From NCBI GenBank assembly GCA_964442745.1, contig CAYUAI010000036.1, positions 1-36,822 on the forward strand: DNA of 36,822 bases, read 5' to 3'. Shown in pieces: positions 1-5,580 of this stretch. A program made the position numbers and the translations under genes. Position 1 is the stretch's first letter. Every line of letters starts with the position of its first letter. The DNA is from CAYUAI01 sp964442745 (GTDB lineage Bacteria > Pseudomonadota > Gammaproteobacteria > S012-40). Below the pieces are notes generated by a model. It ran no database searches. It saw nothing but the letters and a program-made list of their open reading frames with translations, and was not told where the DNA came from.

Positions 1-48
1 GACAGGGACTTTCACCCTGCAAGATACGCCGAGCTTTGCTCGGCGCGA
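1..48 (-). mobile_element. Possible 5' end of a group II intron, cut by the window edge
   Basis: Read on the minus strand, the edge of the window carries an 8-bp GC-rich hairpin (CGCCGAGC / GCTCGGCG around a 3-base loop, 28-46) followed by GGGTGAAAGTCCC. This order resembles the beginning of many bacterial group II introns, which start GUGYG, form a short hairpin and then carry a GGTGAAAGTCC-like segment. It lies directly beyond the cassette boundary of the first attC site. Only about 50 bases are available and the GUGYG start is not perfect, so it could equally be the beginning of an unrelated cassette. Confidence 0.3.
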
Positions 49-130
49 TAACGTCAGCAATAACCGGCTGCACAGCGGGCTTTCAGAAAAACGGCGTAAC
101 GTTGACAGTCCGCGTTAATTTGCTTGTTAG
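49..130 (-). other. Integron attC recombination site 1
   Basis: An 82-base imperfect inverted repeat. On the minus strand it starts CTAACAAGCAAATTAACG, carries GGACTGTCAACG, and ends with the complementary GGTTATTGCTGACGTTATC. The ends give the R''/L'' and L'/R' boxes, and the GCGGACTG/CAGCGGGC-type segments form the inner stem. It shares most of its stem with site 3, as expected for sites of one chromosomal array. Confidence 0.72.
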
Positions 131-339
131 AGCTTAACCTGACAGTGCAGGATTGCGCCAGCCTTAGATGATTTAGCCTTACCATACTTTGTTTTTTTAA
201 TCTTTTGTTTTTAATTTCTGTTGCCTTTATCGCTTTTTACTTATTTTGATTTTTTTCATCACGTGGTTTAAAGCGAGTGAATTTTATTGCTTTTCCTTCA
301 ACGATGACAAACTAAATTTGTTTTTATTTCTTTATGCTC
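131..339 (-). other. Integron cassette body without a recognisable gene
   Basis: This stretch lies between attC sites 1 and 2. It is very AT-rich and holds no ORF above about 45 codons. On the minus strand a short frame begins ATGGTAAGGCTA near position 188 and runs on into the attC site. A similar ATGGTAAGGTTA frame occurs in the other short cassette at 1011-1211. The function is unknown; such cassettes may carry promoters or small RNAs rather than proteins. Confidence 0.45.
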
Positions 340-424
340 TAACGTTTGAGTTAACCGGCCTTTTTATACAGAGCAGAGCGAAGCGGCGCGGCGTATAAAA
401 AGGTCGGGTTGGACGATTTGTTAG
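340..424 (-). other. Integron attC recombination site 2
   Basis: An 85-base imperfect inverted repeat. On the minus strand it begins CTAACAAATCGTCCAACC and ends GGTTAACTCAAACGTTAG, closely resembling the site behind aadA genes. The centre forms an 11-bp perfect stem (CCTTTTTATAC / GTATAAAAAGG). It begins only seven bases after the stop codon of the zinc-ribbon gene, the usual placement of attC behind a cassette gene. Confidence 0.8.
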
Positions 425-430
425 CCATAC

Positions 431-919
431 TTATGGTGCTAATGCTATATCGCATTTATTGCACTGAAAAGACCTGGAGTACATATGCTTTACCTCTTGT
501 GTGTGGCTATTGCAAATGGGGCAGTTGGTATTATTGGCTTCTGGGTCACGTGAGTACCAATATAATACTGGAAACTCATGTTTGATGTGTTTCCGTAAAT
601 CTAAACCTTCTTTATTTATACTACTATTTATATTATGTAATTCAGTATCAGTCCAAGACTCATATCCTTCAGCTTGAAAACCTAACCACTGAATAGCCGA
701 GTGAGAAATAGACCACTCAGCAAGTGCTTGAAATAGATCTGTAGGCATATTTATAGAAGCTGGATTAATTAAATCTTGGCAATTTATACAACGAACAGGA
801 TTGGGACTATAAGACACCATCATAGAAAGAACATACTGCTGATTTTTACATGAGCAATAACTACTAACCTTTTCATTGAAAAGCTGCTTTTCTAGATATT
901 TATATGCTTGTTCTGACAT
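431..919 (-). CDS. Cassette-borne zinc-ribbon protein, DUF2310-like
   Basis: A 162-residue protein with four cysteine pairs: C22/C24, C44/C47, C133/C136 and C153/C156. These could form two zinc ribbons flanking a helical centre. The arrangement of PVRCINC, a W-x-S-rich middle, an S-x-x-x-x-x-GLDL stretch, PVLYWY and a C-terminal CPIC...CNKC resembles the DUF2310 family, annotated as zinc-ribbon proteins possibly binding nucleic acid. That assignment is by pattern only. The start codon lies a few bases inside the recombination boundary of attC site 3 and the stop is seven bases before attC site 2, so the gene fills its cassette exactly. No promoter of its own is evident; expression probably depends on the array or on neighbouring cassettes. 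Confidence 0.75.
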   Translation of the reverse strand: MSEQAYKYLEKQLFNEKVSSYCSCKNQQYVLSMMVSYSPNPVRCINCQDLINPASINMPTDLFQALAEWSISHSAIQWLGFQAEGYESWTDTELHNINSSINKEGLDLRKHIKHEFPVLYWYSRDPEANNTNCPICNSHTQEVKHMYSRSFQCNKCDIALAP

Positions 920-928
920 TTTTATGGC

Positions 929-1010
929 TAACGTTTAAATTAACTGGCTGCACAGCGGACTGGAAGAAAGAACGGCGTAGTTTGACAGTCCACGTTAAAT
1001 GCCTTGTTAG
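929..1010 (-). other. Integron attC recombination site 3
   Basis: An 82-base imperfect inverted repeat. On the minus strand it starts CTAACAAGGCATTTAACGTG, contains GGACTGTCAAAC, and ends CAGTTAATTTAAACGTTAGCC. Most of its length matches site 1, and it ends just upstream of the start codon of the zinc-ribbon cassette gene. Confidence 0.77.
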
Positions 1011-1211
1011 AGTAGGCGGCTTGCAGGAGTAAGCCCACACTTTGTTGCGATAACCTTACCATGATTTTAGCTTTTGACTTTTGATTAGCATAAAACGTTA
1101 CTATTATTTTTGCACCATGAACATGCTTGATTCTTAATGAAAATATTTGTCGGCTACATTTCTTTGACCTGGAAAAATAGGCAACTTTATATCTTTTTAT
1201 TTATGTGGCTC
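1011..1211 (-). other. Integron cassette body without a recognisable gene
   Basis: About 200 AT-rich bases between attC sites 3 and 4. The only frame of note on the minus strand begins ATGGTAAGGTTATCGCAAC near 1064 and reads through CAAGCCGCCTACTCTAAC into attC site 3. It shares its first bases with the short frame of the other small cassette. No protein family is recognised. Confidence 0.45.
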
Positions 1212-1334
1212 TAACGTTGGGTATGACGGGACGCCGACAACAAAAGCAATACGCAGGATAAGCCATCAAACCCTCCTGAAATTGATGATCGAAAACAGCC
1301 AGTGAAAAGGCGTTCCGGTCGATGCCCGTTGTTA
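1212..1334 (-). other. Probable long attC site 4
   Basis: The left arm (1212-1235) and the reverse complement of the right arm (1309-1334) both begin TAAC, continue with similar T/CGGGTAT- and CGGGCAT-type segments, and then read CGGGACGCC and CGGAACGCC. On the minus strand the element ends CCAACGTTAGAGCC, the same R' box as site 2. At about 123 bases it is longer than the other three sites but similar to the long attC class known from Vibrio. The variable centre includes a CATCAA/TTGATG hairpin. It is the array's last site to the right. Confidence 0.55.
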
Positions 1335-1739
1335 TGCAAGTGCGCCACCGTTTTATCTCTTGGACTCAATACACTGGAAAGACAATGTATTAATCACTCC
1401 CTTGATGAGCGCGACAAAGAAATATCATCCGATCTCCAACCCGATGAATCATCCACCTTGGCTGATATTGTCAGGTCGAATAACGGATTGACAATCTATT
1501 TTAAATCTAGCCAGTGATTTCGATCGTTGATCATGACCAAAGATCAAAATACTTTTTGACCGCGTGTCGCTTTCTGTTCAAGCCGGGCACGCTACCGCCC
1601 AGAAGTGCCAAGGCTAGCCAAGCACACCATCATTGAATTCACTTTCCTCAAATCAGAAAATCCACCACAAAGAGACTAGGCACCTCTTGAAATGAGCCGA
1701 TCAATTCAATCACCTGATCTTTATGCATAACATAGAATA

Positions 1740-1778
1740 GACGTCAAAGTGACGTAATATAATACGTCACTTTGACGC
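1740..1778. repeat. Nested palindrome with four TGACGT half-sites
   Basis: Two arms, ACGTCAAAGTGACGTA (1741-1756) and its near-perfect reverse complement (1763-1778), flank the 6-base centre ATATAA; 15 of 16 positions pair. Each arm is itself an inverted repeat (ACGTCA-AAG-TGACGT), so four half-sites are regularly spaced on one face of about 38 bases. This is a typical layout for a multi-dimer operator, but no adjacent gene is recognised. It could also be a transposon end or attachment site. Confidence 0.6.
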
Positions 1779-2363
1779 ATAATACGCATCCCGATCAAGA
1801 TCAATAAATGCATTGTTGTTTCTCTTTTCTCTCATCAAGATTATATAATATTTTAAAAATCAGCCAGTTATAAAAATAAAGCGCGATCACCTTGCCTCTT
1901 CTCTCGCGATGATTCAAGGCAATATGGGTGGGGAAATATGTCATATTGATGTAATATTACAATTGAAAAACACATTTAGGTTATGTTGATACTTATTTTG
2001 TCAGAGTTTCAATAAAAACCAAGATAGGATAATGGCCATTCTTCTCCCTTTTTAAATTAAATAAGAGACGCTATTCGTGTCAGAAATTATAGTAGACGAA
2101 CAGAGAAAACTTACATTAATTGGATCAAACGATTTATTTTATTTCATGATAAGAAACACCAAAAAGACAGGGTAGAAGCCGGAATGTCGATATTTTGACG
2201 TCGCTCGCTGTCAATAATGAAGTGACCGACAGCGCCGAAATCAAGCGTTGAATTTTCTCTATCGGCACGGACGCTATCGACCGCAACAAGAAATTAATGG
2301 GATAACTCAAGCCAAGAAAAAATAAGAACTCCCGATTGCTCTCATTCATGAGGAGATAACAGG

Positions 2364-2449
2364 TCAAGTATCATATTGAATGGTATGGAATTTTAGATAT
2401 GCGATAAATAATAAAAGCCAAAGAGTAAAACAGTTAATATGATACTTGA
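2364..2449. repeat. 14-bp perfect inverted repeat pair
   Basis: TCAAGTATCATATT at 2364-2377 is the exact reverse complement of AATATGATACTTGA at 2436-2449, with 58 AT-rich bases between. It could be a miniature inverted-repeat element or a pair of protein-binding sites. No target-site duplication was identified. Confidence 0.5.
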
Positions 2450-2488
2450 TCCCTTTTATGGTACTACAATAAATAAAGTAAAGTTATC

Positions 2489-2514
2489 GGTGGATTCGCT
2501 GCGCTTAATCCACC
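2489..2514. repeat. REP-like palindromic interspersed repeat
   Basis: GGTGGATTCGCTGCGCTTAA continuing to CCACC at 2514 is an imperfect palindrome with GGTGGATT/AATCCACC ends. The same unit occurs twice as an inverted pair at 18361-18439 and in diverged form at 35831-35860. This copy lies just downstream of the last gene of the SNF2/SWIM/TerD/DUF3422 operon, where it could act as a transcription or mRNA 3'-end barrier. Confidence 0.7.
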
Positions 2515-2559
2515 CTACTTTAAGTAGTCAACCCTATTTGATAATGTTCTATTATTTAC

Positions 2560-3915
2560 TTACACCACTTCATCCCGGTTGACCAAACGACGTAAACGAC
2601 GTACGGCAAGAAAGACAACACCCAGCACCACCGGAATGGCCATACCGGTGGCCATCTCCACATTAATAAAAATCATTCCCGCCGCTTTAAGTGCTTTTAG
2701 TGCATAGCCGACTATGCTCAGCAAATAATAACTCAGCACCACCACCGACAAGCCTTCCACGGTTTCTTGAAGGCGTAGTTGCATATGGGCGCGACGATCC
2801 ATGGATTGCAACAGATCACGGGTCTGGCCTTCCATGGTAATATCAACACGGGTACGTAATAACTCAGAGGCACGGGCAACCCGCGTCGATAATGTCTCCA
2901 GTTTAGTGTGAACCGCCTCACAACTATCCATGGCGGAGGCTAAACGCTGCTCCATAAACTCTCGAAAAATCTGCAAGCCCTGAATCCGCTGTTCCCGCAA
3001 CTCGGTAACACGAAGTTTAACGATATTGTAATAAGCCAATGACGCACTGAAACGATGATTGGTCATCGCAGAAATGCTTTCAATCTCGGCCGCAAGTCGA
3101 GTCAGTTCATCTAGCAAACCCTGCTCATCTTCCAAACTTACCAGCTCAATGTTATTAGCTGTCAATGTCGCCAAGCGCTCATCAAAGCGAGCTAATTCGG
3201 GAAGATATTGGCGTGCTAACGGCACCGGTAACATGGCCAACATGCGGTAGGTTTCAATCTCAAGTAAACGCTGCACTAAGCGACCCGCCTGTCGACGACG
3301 CAAATCCACATCATGTACCAATATACGCCCGAAACCATCCCCATGAATCTTATTATCGGTCCAAACCACCGCGCTGCCTGCCGCCACCTTAGCGCCAATT
3401 ACCGTATTAGAGGCAAATAATACAGCTAACTCTTCCAAGGTGCGGTGCGGACGTTGCTTATGATCAATGGCTAAGTGAGTCGCCGCAATCACGTGGCCCG
3501 GCAAGCTCTCTAACCACTCTTTAGGTACATGGTTTATCGCCAGTTCAGCAAAGGGCTTTTCAAAAGCTAAGGCCGCAAAAAAAGTATACATAGAAAACTC
3601 GGTATGCCGCTCCCATTTCATGCGAAACGAACCAAACTGCCCACTGAAATGACTCGTATCCGCCACCGGTGGAGCAACACTATATCGGTCGCACAACTGA
3701 GCAATCAGTCGCAACTCTTTATGTACTGTATCATTTCCAGAAAACAATGCTAAATGTGAGACCTGAACCGGCGCTGTCAACAATTCACTCGGACCGATAT
3801 GAAGCTCATTGTGTAGCTTAAAACGCGAACTGTACTCAGCCACACCGGCAACCTTGCTATGCAGAGGCTCGGATACCACCACAGCTAAATGTGATCGTGT
3901 CATATCGGTATTCAT
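2560..3915 (-). CDS. DUF3422 family membrane-anchored protein
   Basis: The N-terminal part (HNELH followed by LLTAPVQVSHLALFS) matches the signature beginning of DUF3422 proteins, a family of about 400-450 residues annotated as predicted membrane-anchored proteins of unknown function. A long soluble, largely helical region follows. Two hydrophobic segments sit near the C-terminus, at about residues 393-413 and 428-447 counted from an upstream ATG, with a basic tail after them. This suggests the bulk of the protein is anchored at the membrane by its C-terminal end. An ATG at 3927 abuts the GAAGGA sequence too closely, so the ATG at 3915, 12 bases behind it, is preferred. The gene is last in a four-gene minus-strand operon, about 40 bases behind the TerD gene, which suggests a role shared with that stress protein. 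Confidence 0.85.
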   Translation of the reverse strand: MNTDMTRSHLAVVVSEPLHSKVAGVAEYSSRFKLHNELHIGPSELLTAPVQVSHLALFSGNDTVHKELRLIAQLCDRYSVAPPVADTSHFSGQFGSFRMKWERHTEFSMYTFFAALAFEKPFAELAINHVPKEWLESLPGHVIAATHLAIDHKQRPHRTLEELAVLFASNTVIGAKVAAGSAVVWTDNKIHGDGFGRILVHDVDLRRRQAGRLVQRLLEIETYRMLAMLPVPLARQYLPELARFDERLATLTANNIELVSLEDEQGLLDELTRLAAEIESISAMTNHRFSASLAYYNIVKLRVTELREQRIQGLQIFREFMEQRLASAMDSCEAVHTKLETLSTRVARASELLRTRVDITMEGQTRDLLQSMDRRAHMQLRLQETVEGLSVVVLSYYLLSIVGYALKALKAAGMIFINVEMATGMAIPVVLGVVFLAVRRLRRLVNRDEVV

Positions 3916-3957
3916 TGTCGTTAACATTCCTTCAAATTATATAAACCAGTGGCCATG

Positions 3958-4473
3958 TTAGCGATTAACACCATAATTGTTAAATAATGCCTGCTGCCCG
4001 TTATTAAACCCCTGCCCTACCGCTCGAAATTTCCAAGCCTGGTTATGTCGATAAAACTCCGCCATAATCATGGCCACTTCTTTGCGGCCATGCGTCTCCA
4101 TACGAAACTCACATAACATGTGCTCAGACGAATCCCACAACTGTGCAGAGACATGACGCACTAAAGCCAGCGTCTGACGTTTTTTTGTGCCTTTTTCAAT
4201 GCTAATAGTCACCGCAACTTTAGCAATATCGGTCGGCAATTTTTGCAAATCAAACTTAAAAACCTGCCCATCATTTTCACGCGAAATACCCTGGTCTGAT
4301 AAAATCGGATTATTCGCGTTAATCACATCATCAATCGCACGTACTCTGAGATTGGCTGCCAACGCAAAAGCACTGGTATCAACCGCTAACCCTGACGGCA
4401 TATGCCCCAAATCAAACTTTAATTCTAAGGTCGTATTCTTCAACATTATATTTTGACCAGCAATCAATTTCAT
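3958..4473 (-). CDS. TerD-domain (tellurium-resistance/stress) family protein
   Basis: A 171-residue protein with the order of TerD-family elements. It begins with a GQNIMLK strand, then a VDTSAFALA segment corresponding to the calcium-binding DLDAS loop of TerD, a VTISIEKG strand, and the C-terminal family hallmark FYRHNQAWKFRAVGQGF. TerD proteins bind calcium and are linked to tellurite, phage and general stress resistance; the biochemical activity is unresolved. The acidic loop is less rich in aspartate than in typical TerD, so calcium binding may be weaker. An AGAGGA ribosome-binding site lies 8 bases before the ATG. The gene sits 12 bases behind the SWIM gene and about 40 before the preferred DUF3422 start. 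No other ter gene (TerA, B, C, E or Z) is in the window, so this is a solitary TerD in an unusual operon. Confidence 0.85.
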   Translation of the reverse strand: MKLIAGQNIMLKNTTLELKFDLGHMPSGLAVDTSAFALAANLRVRAIDDVINANNPILSDQGISRENDGQVFKFDLQKLPTDIAKVAVTISIEKGTKKRQTLALVRHVSAQLWDSSEHMLCEFRMETHGRKEVAMIMAEFYRHNQAWKFRAVGQGFNNGQQALFNNYGVNR

Positions 4474-4485
4474 AATGAGATTCCT

Positions 4486-5565
4486 CTATTTTTTCACGGC
4501 TAACTTGTTAAACTGCTTCCAGGCTTGCATTTTGTTTAAATCAACCACCGTGGCCAATGCTACCAAGCTCTCTGGACGAAGGTTTAAGCGCTCACTCTGA
4601 CTTTCCCATGTGGTGATCGTCTTGGTACTCACCCCAACTAAACAAGCAAATTGTGTGTAATTCATAGCAAATTGCTGGCGCAGACGCACAATAGTCTTGC
4701 CCGTAGGACGGATGGATTTTTGTTTCGTTTGTTTTTTCTTTGATGCCGTTACGCCACCGGTGGTAGCAGACTTAGCAATCACTCGCTTATTATTCGATTT
4801 TTTCGCAACACTATTTTTAGCCGCCGATTTTTTATGGCTCGGCTTGACACGTTTCACGACTAGCGGCTCATCGTTAATGTCTATATCAAACACATCGGAT
4901 AAGTTATCGGTTAATTTTCGCCGTTTCGTCTTCGTGTTTGGCAAACTCATTTCTGTACTAATCAGCTCATGATGATCCACCCCTCTTAACAGAAAAATCA
5001 GCTCGGGACTGTGATCTAATCGGGCGCCCACCCCGTATAACACCGCCGCCACATGCTTACACATCGTGGCCCAGTCTGGACAACTACAACGCAACTGGAT
5101 CTCTTTCGGCTCAGGTAATAAACCTTGCCCGGCATCGGTTACCACTTGCATCACCCCGTTCGACAATTTGCCTTGCAATAGTTCCAGCATGGAGCTAATT
5201 TGACCAGCGCAGGCTTTTTTAATGGCCGTCCAGCGTGATTTCGCCAGTGGTTTAATCTCAATAACAACATTATAAAGACTCGAACCGCTGACAATGGCTT
5301 CGACCTTGCCTTGTTTGATCGCTAAATGGCATACCGATCCGTTGCGAACATACGTACGCCCCCGTGGCAAACGATTCGCATAATCGCTAAACTCTTCCAA
5401 GTGATCACACCAGGCGTTGCCCCAAAACGTTCGAGAGATTTTGCGTCCTTCAATTTCAATTGGTTCGATATTTTCGCCTTGTTTTTTAAATTTTTTCATT
5501 TGCTTTTGTGCCTTGGCACGACGTTTCGCCACCGGTACATAAGGTGCCCATTGATGATAACTCAT
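4486..5565 (-). CDS. SWIM zinc-finger protein with C-terminal helix-turn-helix domain
   Basis: The first 200 residues match bacterial SWIM zinc-finger proteins that partner SNF2 helicases. A zinc site of the form CxCx6CxH is visible at C160, C162, C169 and H171 (CSCPDWATMCKH). A long lysine/serine-rich linker of about 75 residues follows. The last 65 residues (RLRQQFAMNYTQFACLVGVS, then TKTITTWES) look like an XRE-type helix-turn-helix of the kind found in MqsA-like regulators. SWIM domains are predicted to bind DNA or protein; in bacteria the gene usually sits beside a SNF2 ATPase, as it does here with a 15-base gap. A GGGAG ribosome-binding site lies 7 bases before the ATG. The fused HTH suggests sequence-specific targeting of the helicase, or autoregulation; both are inference. 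Confidence 0.88.
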   Translation of the reverse strand: MSYHQWAPYVPVAKRRAKAQKQMKKFKKQGENIEPIEIEGRKISRTFWGNAWCDHLEEFSDYANRLPRGRTYVRNGSVCHLAIKQGKVEAIVSGSSLYNVVIEIKPLAKSRWTAIKKACAGQISSMLELLQGKLSNGVMQVVTDAGQGLLPEPKEIQLRCSCPDWATMCKHVAAVLYGVGARLDHSPELIFLLRGVDHHELISTEMSLPNTKTKRRKLTDNLSDVFDIDINDEPLVVKRVKPSHKKSAAKNSVAKKSNNKRVIAKSATTGGVTASKKKQTKQKSIRPTGKTIVRLRQQFAMNYTQFACLVGVSTKTITTWESQSERLNLRPESLVALATVVDLNKMQAWKQFNKLAVKK

Positions 5566-5580
5566 GTGAATTCTCCCGTG

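Larger units (their letters stand above)
1..1334 (-). mobile_element. Integron cassette array (attC cluster) without visible integrase
   Basis: Four attC-like sites occur at 49-130, 340-424, 929-1010 and 1212-1334, all in the same orientation. Read on the minus strand each begins with a CTAACAA-like R'' box and ends with an ACGTTAGNC or ACGTTATC R' box, the same polarity as known attC sites that follow cassette genes. They delimit three cassettes of roughly 280, 590 and 290 bases. Only the middle cassette has a sizeable ORF, and it is oriented as cassette genes normally are. No tyrosine integrase or attI is seen to the right, where the array should begin, so this is either the far end of a chromosomal integron or an attC cluster lacking an integrase. 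The array may continue beyond base 1. Confidence 0.75.
1335..2559. other. Intergenic region with inverted repeats, no supported gene
   Basis: About 1.2 kb between the cassette array and the end of the DUF3422 operon. Short ORFs of 60-80 codons exist on both strands, but none has a clear ribosome-binding site, family resemblance or conserved motif. The stretch contains a nested palindrome (1740-1778), a 14-bp inverted repeat with a 58-base spacer (2364-2449) and a palindromic interspersed repeat (2489-2514). No integron integrase gene or remnant was recognised, although the polarity of the array would place one here. Confidence 0.6.

Noticed and set aside
1..1334. attC sites read as cassettes on the plus strand
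   Set aside because: The polarity of the R'' and R' boxes, compared with the site behind aadA genes, and the position of the zinc-ribbon gene both require the minus strand.
1302..1517. 71-codon plus-strand frame next to the integron array
   Set aside because: It starts with GTG inside the arm of attC site 4, has no ribosome-binding site and no family resemblance.
2134..2367. 77-codon minus-strand hydrophobic frame
   Set aside because: It starts with TTG, lacks a ribosome-binding site, and its beginning overlaps the left arm of an inverted repeat. No motif is recognised.
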